DNA of 53,436 nt from Phascolarctobacterium sp. (GCA_004558595.1 SFCN01000003.1:1-53436), one strand, 5' to 3'. Counted from the stretch's first letter, positions 1 through 7,587 are shown. The notes: generated by a model from the letters alone, not told the origin. Program-made: numbers and translations.

Positions 1-158
1 GTCGGGAACAACAATACATCTCTGATTGCCTCTGCCCCTGTCAGCAGCATACACATTCTGTCGATTCCGAATCCGATTCCACCTGTCGGCGGCATACCGA
101 TCTCCAGTGCATTCAGGAAATCTTCGTCGGTGGTGTTGCCTTCATTCTCTATGAATGG
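1..158 (-). pseudogene. lysS: lysyl-tRNA synthetase C-terminal fragment, 5'-truncated
   Basis: Read leftward, the frame gives the class II LysRS C-terminal core: a DEDFLNALE stretch, the GMPPTGGIGFGIDR motif 3 region (ATP-binding arginine) and an AIRDVLLFP ending, then leaves the window. The homology begins near base 150. Upstream in the same frame there are only a few codons, which coincide with the toxin ribosome-binding site, and then a TAG at 168-170, so the N-terminal ~430 residues and the start are absent. Codon choice (AGA, GGA, ATC) differs from the core genes to the right. It is most simply a broken remnant left where another element joined. I cannot exclude an assembly or contig-edge artefact, because only the end of the gene is in view. 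Confidence 0.7.
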
Positions 159-169
159 AGGTGATGTCT

Positions 170-259
170 ATGGAACTATTCTCTTTTCAAGACTTAATGT
201 CTTTTGGAATGTTCATGATAGCATTGCTTACGTTCATTATTTTGAACACAAAAAAGTAA
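170..259 (+). CDS. putative holin-like type I toxin (Hol_Tox/TxpA-like), 29 aa
   Basis: A 29-codon plus-strand ORF encodes a short charged/aromatic N-terminus with the family-typical LMSFGMF segment, one hydrophobic helix (about residues 12-25, MFMIALLTFIIL) and a basic NTKK tail. This is the build of the putative holin-like toxins of Firmicutes, small peptides that insert in the cell's own membrane. A GGAGG at 157-161 lies 8 nt upstream of ATG 170; an in-frame ATG at 164 is too close to it. Downstream are two hairpins and a convergent strong promoter, the layout of a type I toxin-antitoxin locus. I could not find a convincing toxin promoter; the lysS junction lies just upstream and may have removed it. 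It is too short for ordinary gene callers. Confidence 0.7.
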   Translation: MELFSFQDLMSFGMFMIALLTFIILNTKK

Positions 260-267
260 TCCTACAC

Positions 268-357
268 ATAGAAAAGCCGCCCCTAAACTTTGCCGGTTAG
301 CGGGGCAGCTTTCTAGCTTCGTATAAGGCAACCCACCTTGTGGGCGGTTGTCTTTCT
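268..357 (-). ncRNA. candidate antisense antitoxin RNA of the holin-like toxin
   Basis: A minus-strand promoter (364-391) would start an RNA near 357 that runs back through the toxin 3' UTR. A hairpin with arms 274-283 and 302-311 is followed on this strand by TTTTC, so the RNA would end near 268, just short of the toxin stop at 257-259. The RNA would be about 90 nt and complementary to both 3' UTR hairpins of the toxin mRNA. Known type I systems of the Fst and TxpA/RatA kind use such convergent overlapping RNAs with shared hairpins. Ends are inferred from sequence only. Confidence 0.6.
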
Positions 358-358
358 A
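327..358 (+). terminator. terminator of toxin mRNA
   Basis: A hairpin pairs CAACC at 329-333 with GGTTG at 346-350 around an inner CCAC/GTGG stem and is followed by TCTTTCTATTT. It sits 70 nt after the toxin stop. The antisense RNA would start right beside it. Confidence 0.6.
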
Positions 359-363
359 TTTAT

Positions 364-391
364 ATTATAACACTTTTTCGGCATTTTTCAA
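364..391 (-). promoter_or_regulatory. promoter of antisense RNA
   Basis: Minus-strand TTGAAA (plus 386-391), a 16-nt spacer and a perfect TATAAT (plus 364-369). It points at the toxin 3' UTR and has no ORF within range, so it should drive the antitoxin RNA. Confidence 0.7.
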
Positions 392-395
392 GACA

Positions 396-473
396 TTTCC
401 TACGCAAACAACAAACGCCCCAGCGTAGCGAGCAGCATGATTACCACAATCACCTCGCCGCACTGGGGCGTTA
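396..473. repeat. structured repeat R1 (first of two copies)
   Basis: 78 bp sharing about 85-90% identity with 1711-1786. It forms a long stem: AACGCCCCAG at the left pairs with CTGGGGCGTT at the right, with inner arms GCGAG/CTCGC and GATT/AATC. On the minus strand the stem is followed by GTTTGTTGTTT, so it could terminate the rpn transcript that ends at 489. Confidence 0.75.
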
Positions 474-488
474 ATATTTCAAATGTAC

Positions 489-1370
489 TTACCCACCAAT
501 CACTTCAAGACCGTTTTCTTTAGCTAGTCTCACAATCTCCTCTTCTGATATATCCGTAAATTCCTTAATCTCTGATAACGGCTTATGTTTCTTTAACATC
601 TTAATAGCTGTCTCCCTGCTTTTCTTTGCTTCTCCCTTAGCTTCGCCTTCTGCAAGTCCATCAGCACGGCCCTTTGCCTCGCCTTCGGCATAGCCTGCCC
701 GTCTCGCATCCTTGATTCTAGTTGCCAGTACCATATAATCCCTCCTCGCTATAGGGTCATTCTTCACAGCCACTATCTGACGAGCCACATCTTTCGTAAA
801 CTCGTCTACCGGCTCATCTGTCATTACATATCGCAAAAAATTCTTGAGCAAAGTATTTACATGGCCACGCTTACCCTTGGCATTCACAAGCTTAACTGTC
901 ACATCATTAGCCAATTCAAGCTCCAAGTTTTCCAAGCAGCGGCTCTTAAATGTATATACATACCTGCCCTCTCTATACAAATCAAATGTACAAATAAAAA
1001 TCAATACCAAAGGATCCAGCTCATCGAAATCCTGCCCCTTTTTCAGCATATCCATATCAATCACCGATTGATAATAACGCGTCCGCTTAGGCAAGAGCGC
1101 TTCCCCTGTATCTCCAATCACATTCTTAGCCTGCATCTCAAGATTGTACCTAGTGTGATCTTTATCTGCCAATATCACATCTAATCTAATGCCTCGGCTA
1201 TCATAATAAGGCTGCAGCGTCTTTTCGGTTTCAATATAAACAATATCTTCAATATCCTGCTGCATGATACTGCCTACTAGCCGCTTGCACAAGCCCTTAT
1301 TACTCTTCATGACCTCTTTAAACATAAAGTCATTGCTGATTGTTAAATCTTCAAACTTAGTCTCACTCAT
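489..1370 (-). CDS. Rpn family recombination-promoting nuclease / putative transposase
   Basis: The 293-residue product begins with the family hallmark NDFMFKEVM and has the PD-(D/E)XK-like core RLDVILAD...YNLEMQ at about residues 62-80, where the D, E and Q residues match the nuclease active site. The C-terminus (about 225-250) is the low-complexity EGEAKG-repeat linker typical of Rpn proteins, followed by a helical SEIKEFTDISEEEI tail. E. coli Rpn proteins are DNA endonucleases that stimulate RecA-independent recombination; these genes are widespread in gut Firmicutes and their biological role is unsettled. AAGGAGGAG sits 5 nt before ATG 1370, and an extended -10 (TGC TATAAT) lies just upstream, giving a very short leader. 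The gene is AT-richer than the core region and is flanked by repeats R1 and R2. Confidence 0.85.
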   Translation of the reverse strand: MSETKFEDLTISNDFMFKEVMKSNKGLCKRLVGSIMQQDIEDIVYIETEKTLQPYYDSRGIRLDVILADKDHTRYNLEMQAKNVIGDTGEALLPKRTRYYQSVIDMDMLKKGQDFDELDPLVLIFICTFDLYREGRYVYTFKSRCLENLELELANDVTVKLVNAKGKRGHVNTLLKNFLRYVMTDEPVDEFTKDVARQIVAVKNDPIARRDYMVLATRIKDARRAGYAEGEAKGRADGLAEGEAKGEAKKSRETAIKMLKKHKPLSEIKEFTDISEEEIVRLAKENGLEVIGG

Positions 1371-1476
1371 CTTCTCTCCTCCTTAATTATAGCATAATCC
1401 TCTCACTTCTTGCATGATAAATTTTGTAAAACTCCCCCAATAAGATCGCCTCCTCCTTCCAAATTCGCCCCTATAA

Positions 1477-1507
1477 CAAAAAAACACCTGTCAAGCTCTG
1501 ACAGGTG
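1477..1507 (-). terminator. intrinsic terminator of the small RNA
   Basis: CACCTGTCA and TGACAGGTG (485-507) form a perfect 9-bp stem with a 5-nt loop, followed on the minus strand by eight T residues. It would end the small RNA before rpn. Confidence 0.85.
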
Positions 1508-1622
1508 CCAACCAATCCGCACGATAAGGTGAATTGGCCCTTTAGGGCCAAGAGAGGATGGCCTGGGCCATTGGGCAGAAGCTCCTCACAAGACCTGTGC
1601 CTGCAAGGCTACCGCTGCAACT
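1477..1622 (-). ncRNA. unidentified small RNA with its own promoter and terminator
   Basis: A consensus promoter at 1629-1657 and a strong intrinsic terminator at 1477-1507 bound about 146 nt with no plausible ORF. The RNA read 5' to 3' contains a perfect TTGGCCC-TAAA-GGGCCAA hairpin, an ATGG/CCAT hairpin enclosed by GAGGA/TCCTC pairing, and a TGCA-closed 5' hairpin. I do not recognise it as SRP RNA (no GGAAG tetraloop region), tmRNA, RNase P RNA or a common riboswitch. A diverged 6S RNA is conceivable (a hairpin beside a UUCACC stretch also occurs there) but not supported strongly. It lies between rpn and alkD inside the R1-R2 interval. Confidence 0.55.
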
Positions 1623-1628
1623 ACATAT

Positions 1629-1657
1629 ATTATACAACCTTTCTTTATCTTATACAA
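1629..1657 (-). promoter_or_regulatory. promoter of the small RNA
   Basis: Minus-strand TTGTAT (plus 652-657 of this kilobase, i.e. 1652-1657), exactly 17 nt, then TATAAT (1629-1634). It drives transcription toward the terminator at 1477-1507 and no ORF lies between. Confidence 0.75.
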
Positions 1658-1710
1658 CAGTTTATATTACGAACAAATTGTAACATTTTTATTCGCTAAA
1701 CAAGCCTCTC

Positions 1711-1786
1711 TTTCCTACGCAAACAACAAACGCCCCGGTGCAGCGAGCAGTGATTACCACAATCATCTCGCCGCACTGGGGCGTTA
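1711..1786. repeat. structured repeat R2 (second of two copies)
   Basis: 76 bp matching R1. Differences within the outer stem (GGTGCA here versus AGCGTA in R1) tend to keep or improve pairing with CGCAC on the other arm, and a 2-nt deletion relative to R1 falls in an unpaired stretch. It lies downstream of alkD and on that strand ends in the same T-rich tail. Confidence 0.75.
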
Positions 1787-1835
1787 GCTTTACCCTATTT
1801 AATTTACTGTCGCAGGATTATACACTTTCACAGGA

Positions 1836-1878
1836 CGATCGGTTCGTTTTACGCTCCTACTCCAGAACGTGGCGCAGA
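1836..1878. repeat. short diverged repeat A (partner at 52826-52868)
   Basis: 43 bp with 33 matches to 52826-52868; the core CGGTTCG(T/A)TTTACGCTCCT is nearly identical. It covers the alkD stop codon and last codons. Origin unknown. Confidence 0.4.
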
Positions 1879-2543
1879 CTGCGTAAATACAGCTTTTGCT
1901 CCGCGGTAATGCGATAGCTTTCACAGGCTTTTTGTATAGTCTTTTTATGGGTCCACTCAGGCAAAAGCCCCTGCTCAAGATACGGCAGTGTTGTCTCGTA
2001 TTGCTTAGCTAAGGCTGTCGCAAAAAACCAAGCCACCATCATGCGCACATAGTATTCCTCCGACCTGTCGGCAGCAACCCAGGCCAAAAACCGCGGTTCA
2101 AATAAAGCATCAAGATAATAGCTCATCAGCATTTCCATGCCAAAGCGTACCGTATAGCTATGGGTGCTGCCCAGCCACCGCTGGATAGCCTCCAGCGTAG
2201 CTTCTGGCCGCTTACGCAGCACCTTAGGGCTCAAAATGTCGCAGGTGGCCCAATTATCCACATAGGGCAGAAACCGCTCTAAAAGCTCCCTGCATTCCTC
2301 GTAATCCTTGCTAGCGGATAGTAAAATCGCATGCAGCTGATTCTCATCATAATAGGCATGGGGCAGCTCTTGCAAAAAGCTAGCCGCCAGCTCGCTCCCC
2401 TGCAGTTCCTTGGCTAAAGCGCGCAGCGCTGGCGTGCGCACTCCGATGATACTTTCTTTAGGCAAGCTTGGTATAAGCTTGGCCTGAAAATCTCGATAAC
2501 CGCCATCGGCCCTTTCCCAAAGCATATTAGTAATTAGCTCCAT
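1857..2543 (-). CDS. DNA alkylation repair protein (AlkD-like HEAT-repeat family)
   Basis: A 228-residue, helix-rich protein of the DNA_alkylation (PF08713) family. Family features visible are GVRTPALRALAKEL near residue 35, FLPYVDNWATCD near 100 and the VRFGMEMLM...YYVRMMVAWFFATALAK stretch that lines the DNA-binding groove in AlkD. AlkD enzymes excise bulky or positively charged alkyl bases (3-methyladenine, 7-methylguanine) without base flipping. The longer frame to 2573 is not used: GAGGTGATAAC places the start at ATG 2543. It is last in the uvrB-uvrA-uvrC-alkD series, 70 bp after uvrC, joining nucleotide and base excision repair. Whether this member is an active glycosylase cannot be seen from sequence. 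Confidence 0.85.
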   Translation of the reverse strand: MELITNMLWERADGGYRDFQAKLIPSLPKESIIGVRTPALRALAKELQGSELAASFLQELPHAYYDENQLHAILLSASKDYEECRELLERFLPYVDNWATCDILSPKVLRKRPEATLEAIQRWLGSTHSYTVRFGMEMLMSYYLDALFEPRFLAWVAADRSEEYYVRMMVAWFFATALAKQYETTLPYLEQGLLPEWTHKKTIQKACESYRITAEQKLYLRSLRHVLE

Positions 2544-2613
2544 GTTATCACCTCGCCTCAAACACATTTTCATTGCTTGTAGATTCTAATACTTCTACCC
2601 TTGCCCCCACAGC

Positions 2614-4461
2614 CTACCGCAGAGCCTCCTTCTTCTCAGGCAGCTCCAAGCGGAAGAAATCGTACAGAGTCTGAGCTGCGGTGCTGTTCATGCCCTCCAC
2701 CGCGGCCAGCTCCTCCACGCTGGCCGCCTTCATCGCGTCCAGCGTCTTAAAAGCCTTCCACAGAGCCTGCCGTCGCTTGGGCCCGATGCCCTCCACATGG
2801 TCCAGCACGGAAACCAGATTCCGCTTGCCCCGCAGCTTCCGGTGAAAGGTAATGGCGAAGCGGTGGGCCTCGTCACGAATACGCTGAATCAGATGCAACG
2901 CCGCGCTATCCCTATCCAGCAGAATGCTGGTGCTCTGGTGAGGAAGGAAGATCTCCTCCTCACGCTTGGCCAGACCCACCACCGGCAAATCCGCCAAACC
3001 CAGGCCCCTAATAACCTCCAAGGCCGAGCTCAGCTGGCCCTTACCACCGTCGATAACCACCAGATTGGGCAAATCCTCGTAATCCTTGTAGCGGCGGTAC
3101 ACAACCTCCTGCATGGACTTGAAATCGTCGGGCTTGCCCTCGGCAGAAAGAATTTTATACTTACGATAATCCTTCTTGCTGATGCTGCCATTGCGGAACA
3201 CCACCATGGAGGCCACGGTCTCGCTGCCCTGAGTATGGGAAATATCAAAGCAATCCATCCGCTCCAAGGAATGTTCCAGGCCCAGAGCCTGCTGCAGCTC
3301 CTCCGCCGCCTGAGCGTCGTTTTTCAGTGACAGGCTGCCCTTACGCAGCCGCTCATCCAGCAGCTTTTGGGCGTTATCGTTGGCCAGCTGTAGCAGCTCC
3401 CGCTTCACGCCCCGCTGGGGCTGGATCAGCTCCACCTTACGTTCCGCCTTCTGACGCAGCCAGAGCTCTATGAGCTGCTGCTCCTCCGGCTCCGGCAGCT
3501 GGGGCAGCACGATTTCCCGAGGCACGAAGGTAGCCTCGTTGTAGTACTGCTTAAGAAAAGCCGTCAACACTTCTTGAGGCGTATCGCCCCCATCCTGCAA
3601 AAAGAAATTATCCCGTCCGATAAGCTTTCCCTTACGCACAAAGAAAATCTGCAGGCAATTGCCCGTCATATCCTGGGCAAAGCCGATAACGTCCATATCC
3701 CCACCGTTATTGGTCACGGCCTTTTGGGATTCGTTGAGACGCTCCACCGCCTGCAGCTGGTCCCTTAGCCGAGCCGCCTCCTCAAAGGCGTACTCCTCCG
3801 CCGCCTCCTGCATACGCTGCTTCAAATCCCGCTCCAGCTCCGTGGTACGTCCGTCCAGCACCATGCACACGGACTTAATCATCTTGCCGTACTCTTCCTT
3901 CGAAACGTAGCCGGCACAGGGGGCGAGACAACGCTTAATATGGTAATTCAGGCAGGGTCGGTCAGGATTCATCCGGCGGCAGGACCGCAGGGGAAACATG
4001 GTTTTCAAAAGCTTCATGGTAGCGTACATGGCTCCTGCATCGGCGTAGGGCCCGTAATATTTGGCCCCGTCACGGCTTAGTCTGCGAGTCATGTGCAGAC
4101 GGGGAAAATCCTCCTGCAGTGTCACCTTTAAATAGGGATAGGTTTTATCGTCCTTTAGGCTAATATTATAGCGAGGACGGTATTTTTTTATTAAATTACA
4201 CTCTAAAATCAGGGCCTCCACCTCGCTGGAGGTGACGATGGTCTCGATTTCCGCGATCTTGGCCACCATGGCCTTCACCTTGGGCGTGTGGCTGGCTAAA
4301 TTGCGGAAATAGCTCCGCACCCGATTCTTCAGCACCACGGCCTTGCCCACGTAAATAACCTTGCCCTCAGCGTCGTGCATCAAATAGACGCCGGGCTTGT
4401 CGGGTAGCACGGCCAGAGCATTTTTAATATTATCGTTAAAGCCCTCTGCTAGCTCGCTCAT
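2614..4461 (-). CDS. uvrC: excinuclease ABC subunit C
   Basis: A 615-residue UvrC, the nuclease that makes both cuts around a lesion in complex with UvrB. In order: the GIY-YIG domain (GVYLM at 24 and VIYVGKA near 37), a cysteine segment (CLNYHIKRCLAPC) near 165, the UVR motif (EYAFEEAARLRDQL near 205) that binds UvrB, the RNase H-like domain with DCFDISHTQGS and VVIDGGKGQL, and a C-terminal helix-hairpin-helix (HVEGIGPKRRQALW, then VEGMNS). The start is ATG 4461, not the upstream codon in the same frame: its ATGA overlaps the uvrA stop by 4 bp, and GGTGG precedes it, so the two genes are translationally coupled. Confidence 0.97.
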   Translation of the reverse strand: MSELAEGFNDNIKNALAVLPDKPGVYLMHDAEGKVIYVGKAVVLKNRVRSYFRNLASHTPKVKAMVAKIAEIETIVTSSEVEALILECNLIKKYRPRYNISLKDDKTYPYLKVTLQEDFPRLHMTRRLSRDGAKYYGPYADAGAMYATMKLLKTMFPLRSCRRMNPDRPCLNYHIKRCLAPCAGYVSKEEYGKMIKSVCMVLDGRTTELERDLKQRMQEAAEEYAFEEAARLRDQLQAVERLNESQKAVTNNGGDMDVIGFAQDMTGNCLQIFFVRKGKLIGRDNFFLQDGGDTPQEVLTAFLKQYYNEATFVPREIVLPQLPEPEEQQLIELWLRQKAERKVELIQPQRGVKRELLQLANDNAQKLLDERLRKGSLSLKNDAQAAEELQQALGLEHSLERMDCFDISHTQGSETVASMVVFRNGSISKKDYRKYKILSAEGKPDDFKSMQEVVYRRYKDYEDLPNLVVIDGGKGQLSSALEVIRGLGLADLPVVGLAKREEEIFLPHQSTSILLDRDSAALHLIQRIRDEAHRFAITFHRKLRGKRNLVSVLDHVEGIGPKRRQALWKAFKTLDAMKAASVEELAAVEGMNSTAAQTLYDFFRLELPEKKEALR

Positions 4462-7307
4462 TGGTACCACCTATTACGCTTGGCCTTGGCCAGCTCCTGC
4501 TTAATATATTGGCCCGTATAGGAGGCCTTCACCTTAGCCACCTCCTCCGGCGTACCGCAGGCCACCAAGGTACCGCCCTTGTCGCCGCCCTCAGGGCCCA
4601 AATCGATCACATAATCGGCCACCTTAATCACGTCCAGATTGTGCTCAATGACGATAACGCTGTCACCGCCCTCTACCAGCCGCTGCAGCACCTCCAGCAG
4701 CTTGTGCACATCCGCGATATGCAGCCCCGTAGTGGGCTCGTCCAGAATGTACACCGTGCGACCGGTGCTGCGTCGCGACAGCTCCGTAGCCAGCTTCACC
4801 CGCTGGGCCTCACCGCCGGACAGGGTAGTAGCCGCCTGACCTAGGTGGATATAGCCCAAGCCCACGTCCTCTAGAACCTCCAGCTTGCGATAAATACGGG
4901 GTAAATTCTTAAAGAATTCGCAGGCCTCGCTGACGGTCATATCCAGCACCTCAGCGATATTCTTGCCCTTATAGTGTACCTCTAAGGTATCACGATTATA
5001 GCGAGCACCGTGGCATACCTCGCAGGGCACATACACATCCGGCAAAAAATTCATCTCAATCTTATTCATACCATCGCCCTTGCAGGCCTCGCAGCGACCG
5101 CCCTTCACGTTAAAGCTAAAGCGTCCCGATTTATAGCCACGCATTTTGGCCTCATTGGTCTGGCTAAAAAGCTCCCGAATGAAGTCGAAAACGCCCGTGT
5201 AGGTAGCAGGGTTGGAGCGAGGTGTACGCCCTATGGGGGATTGGTCGATATTGATGACCTTATCCACCAGCTCCAGGCCTTCGATGGTATCGTGCTCGGC
5301 TGGCCGTAGACGGGCTCCATTGAGCTTAGAGCCTAGGGTATTATACAAAATATCATTAATCAATGTGGATTTACCGCTGCCGCTGACGCCGGTAACCACG
5401 GTCAATACCCCTAAGGGGATGGATACGTCTATATTCTTCAAATTATTGGCCCGTGCTCCCCTGATGGTCAGGTAGCGTCCGTCCAAGGGGCGACGAGTTT
5501 TAGGCACGGGAATGAACCTGCGACCGCTAAGATAGGTGCCGGTGACGGAGTTTTCCACTGCCTTGATTTCCTCCACCGTACCCTGGGCCACCACCTGACC
5601 GCCGTGCTCCCCGGCCCCGGGGCCGATGTCGATGATTTGATCCGCGGCGTACATGGTTTCCTCGTCGTGCTCCACCACCAGCAGGGTATTGCCCAAATCA
5701 CGCAAATGCTTAAGAGTTTCCAAGAGCTTACCATTATCCCGTTGGTGCAGGCCGATGCTGGGCTCGTCCAGAATGTAGAGCACACCGGTCAGGCCGCTGC
5801 CGATTTGGGTTGCTAGGCGAATACGCTGGGCTTCGCCACCGGACAGTGTCCCAGCGCTGCGGTCCAGAGTTAGGTAATCCAGACCCACATCGTTTAAGAA
5901 CTGTAGACGTGCCGTGATTTCCTTCAGCACCTGACGTGCAATGATTTGCTGGCGTTGGGTTAGCTGTAGGTTGGCAAAAAACTGCAGGCAGTCCCGCACG
6001 GTCAGAGCGGTGACCTGACAGATATTTTTGCCGCCGATGAGAATGGACAGCACCTCCGGCTTAAGCCTGCTGCCGTGGCAGACGGGGCAGGGAGTGCTGG
6101 TCATGAACTCCTCGTATTCTTGACGCATGGCGTCGCTGAAGGCCTCCCGATGACGACGCTTTAAAATATTGAGCACGCCCTCGTATTCCTTATCGTAAAG
6201 CTTGGTCTCACCCTGCAGATTCTCGTACCAGAAGCTGAATTTGCGGTCCCCGGCTCCGTTCCAGACAATGTCCTGCACCTCGGGACTCAAATCGTTCCAG
6301 CAGTTGTCCAGACTATAGCCATAGGCCGCCAATACCACTGCCAGCTGGCGGAAGAAATAGGAATTGGGGTTATTGCTGAAGGCCTGCAGGGCCCTATCAG
6401 CAAAGCTTTTGGAGGGGTCCGGCATAATCAGAGCCATATCGAATTCCATGTTCATGCCCAGGCCCGTGCAGGCCGGGCAGGCCCCGTAGGGGTTGTTGAA
6501 GGAGAAGAGCCTGGGCTCGATGGCCGGCAGGCTAATGCCGCAATCGTTGCAGGCGAAATGCTCGCTGAAGAGCAGGATTTCCTGTTGCTCTCCTAAAACA
6601 GCCACCTCGGCAAAGCCATCGGCCAGCTTGAGGGCTGTTTCCACGGAGTCGGTCAAACGCTGGTGAATATTGTCACGCACGGCCAAGCGGTCGATGACCA
6701 CGCTTAGGCTGTGCTTTTTATTCTTCTCTAGGACGATTTCCTCGTCTAAGGTACGTACCTCACCATCCACGAAGATACGCACATAGCCGGCACGACGCAT
6801 ATCGTCCAGCACCTTTTGGTGCTCGCCCTTACGGCCTCGCACCAAGGGTGCCATAACCATAAAGCGTGTGCCGCTGGGCAGCTCCATGACTCGATCCACT
6901 ATTTGCTGCACGCTTTGCTGCTCGATGAGCTTGCCGCATTGGGGACAATGGGGCTCGCCCACCCGTGCGAAGAGCAAACGCAAATAGTCGTAGATCTCCG
7001 TCACTGTACCCACAGTGGAGCGAGGGTTGCGACTGGTAGTTTTTTGGTCGATGGAAATGGCGGGGCTCAGGCCCTCGATGTAATCCACCTCGGGCTTATC
7101 CATTTGGCCTAGAAACTGGCGAGCGTAGGCGGAAAGGCTTTCCACATAGCGACGCTGGCCCTCGGCATAGATGGTATCGAAGGCCAGGCTGGATTTGCCG
7201 CTACCGCTGAGACCCGTGATGACTACCAGCTTATTCCGCGGTATTTCCACCGTAATATTTTTTAAATTGTGTTGGCGTGCACCTTTAACAATTAGTTTCT
7301 CTTGCAT
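4458..7307 (-). CDS. uvrA: excinuclease ABC subunit A
   Basis: A 949-residue UvrA, the damage-scanning ATPase of nucleotide excision repair. It has two ABC modules: Walker A GLSGSGKS at 32-39 and GVSGSGKST near 645, each with a signature LSGGEAQR and a Walker B LDEP. Zinc-binding cysteine pairs are visible as CPQCGKL, CNDCG...CPACTGLG, CPVCHGSRL, and CEACKGDG...CEVCHGARY. Length is normal. The start ATG 7307 follows GGAGATATACT. The 3' end overlaps uvrC; the 280-bp gap to uvrB upstream holds a repeated palindromic element, so uvrB-uvrA cotranscription depends on reading through it. Confidence 0.97.
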   Translation of the reverse strand: MQEKLIVKGARQHNLKNITVEIPRNKLVVITGLSGSGKSSLAFDTIYAEGQRRYVESLSAYARQFLGQMDKPEVDYIEGLSPAISIDQKTTSRNPRSTVGTVTEIYDYLRLLFARVGEPHCPQCGKLIEQQSVQQIVDRVMELPSGTRFMVMAPLVRGRKGEHQKVLDDMRRAGYVRIFVDGEVRTLDEEIVLEKNKKHSLSVVIDRLAVRDNIHQRLTDSVETALKLADGFAEVAVLGEQQEILLFSEHFACNDCGISLPAIEPRLFSFNNPYGACPACTGLGMNMEFDMALIMPDPSKSFADRALQAFSNNPNSYFFRQLAVVLAAYGYSLDNCWNDLSPEVQDIVWNGAGDRKFSFWYENLQGETKLYDKEYEGVLNILKRRHREAFSDAMRQEYEEFMTSTPCPVCHGSRLKPEVLSILIGGKNICQVTALTVRDCLQFFANLQLTQRQQIIARQVLKEITARLQFLNDVGLDYLTLDRSAGTLSGGEAQRIRLATQIGSGLTGVLYILDEPSIGLHQRDNGKLLETLKHLRDLGNTLLVVEHDEETMYAADQIIDIGPGAGEHGGQVVAQGTVEEIKAVENSVTGTYLSGRRFIPVPKTRRPLDGRYLTIRGARANNLKNIDVSIPLGVLTVVTGVSGSGKSTLINDILYNTLGSKLNGARLRPAEHDTIEGLELVDKVINIDQSPIGRTPRSNPATYTGVFDFIRELFSQTNEAKMRGYKSGRFSFNVKGGRCEACKGDGMNKIEMNFLPDVYVPCEVCHGARYNRDTLEVHYKGKNIAEVLDMTVSEACEFFKNLPRIYRKLEVLEDVGLGYIHLGQAATTLSGGEAQRVKLATELSRRSTGRTVYILDEPTTGLHIADVHKLLEVLQRLVEGGDSVIVIEHNLDVIKVADYVIDLGPEGGDKGGTLVACGTPEEVAKVKASYTGQYIKQELAKAKRNRWYQ

Positions 7308-7363
7308 AGTATATCTCCTAATAAACCCCTCCGCCTCGCAAGCTCGGCACCTCCCCTTGAAAA

Positions 7364-7419
7364 GGGAGGCTCTCTCCTATTTTCACTAAAAACAATAGCT
7401 AGCAAGTTGGCTCCCCTTG
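7364..7419. repeat. 56-bp direct repeat, copy 1
   Basis: Identical to 7495-7550 over all 56 positions; the period is 131 bp. It includes the TATTTTCACTAAAAACAATA core of the element and a CTCCCCTTG arm start. Confidence 0.9.
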
Positions 7420-7494
7420 GACGCAAAGACCCACGTTGTCGCAAGCGCAGTGCAGCGAGAACGTGCTGGTCGTGCTAATCCCTTTAGGGAAAAG

Positions 7495-7550
7495 GGGAGG
7501 CTCTCTCCTATTTTCACTAAAAACAATAGCTAGCAAGTTGGCTCCCCTTG
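7495..7550. repeat. 56-bp direct repeat, copy 2
   Basis: Second identical copy. The 75 bp between the copies does not occur elsewhere in the element and forms its own imperfect hairpin. Confidence 0.9.
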
Positions 7551-7587
7551 CAAGGGGAGCTGTCAGCGAAGCTGACTGAGGGGTTTT

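Larger units (their letters stand above)
7324..7585. mobile_element. palindromic MITE-like element with internal duplication
   Basis: Ends are inverted: AACCCCTCCG at 7324-7333 and CTGAGGGGTT at 7576-7585. Each arm folds into two hairpins (for example CTCCCCTTGCAAGGGGAG, then CAGCGAAGCTG). The interior carries a 56-bp perfect direct repeat and between the copies another hairpin-forming stretch (GACC...CACGTT paired with AACGTG...GGTC). No ORF encodes a transposase, so it would be a non-autonomous element. The same arm design recurs at 38189-38343. It lies between uvrB and uvrA. Confidence 0.65.

Noticed and set aside
411..473. Short hydrophobic peptide frame on the minus strand of R1 (12-17 codons with a GAGGTG ahead)
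   Set aside because: R2 has a 2-nt indel that breaks the frame, whereas the stem pairing is kept, so structure rather than coding seems conserved.
1505..1699. 64-codon plus-strand frame opposite the small RNA
   Set aside because: It has no ribosome-binding site and is the complement of the hairpin-rich RNA, whose promoter and terminator point the other way.
396..1786. CRISPR-like reading of the R1/R2 repeats
   Set aside because: Only two copies, more than 1.2 kb apart, with genes between them and no spacer pattern.
4461..7389. Long open frames antisense to uvrA and uvrC
   Set aside because: They lack ribosome-binding sites and known motifs and reflect codon bias of the real genes.
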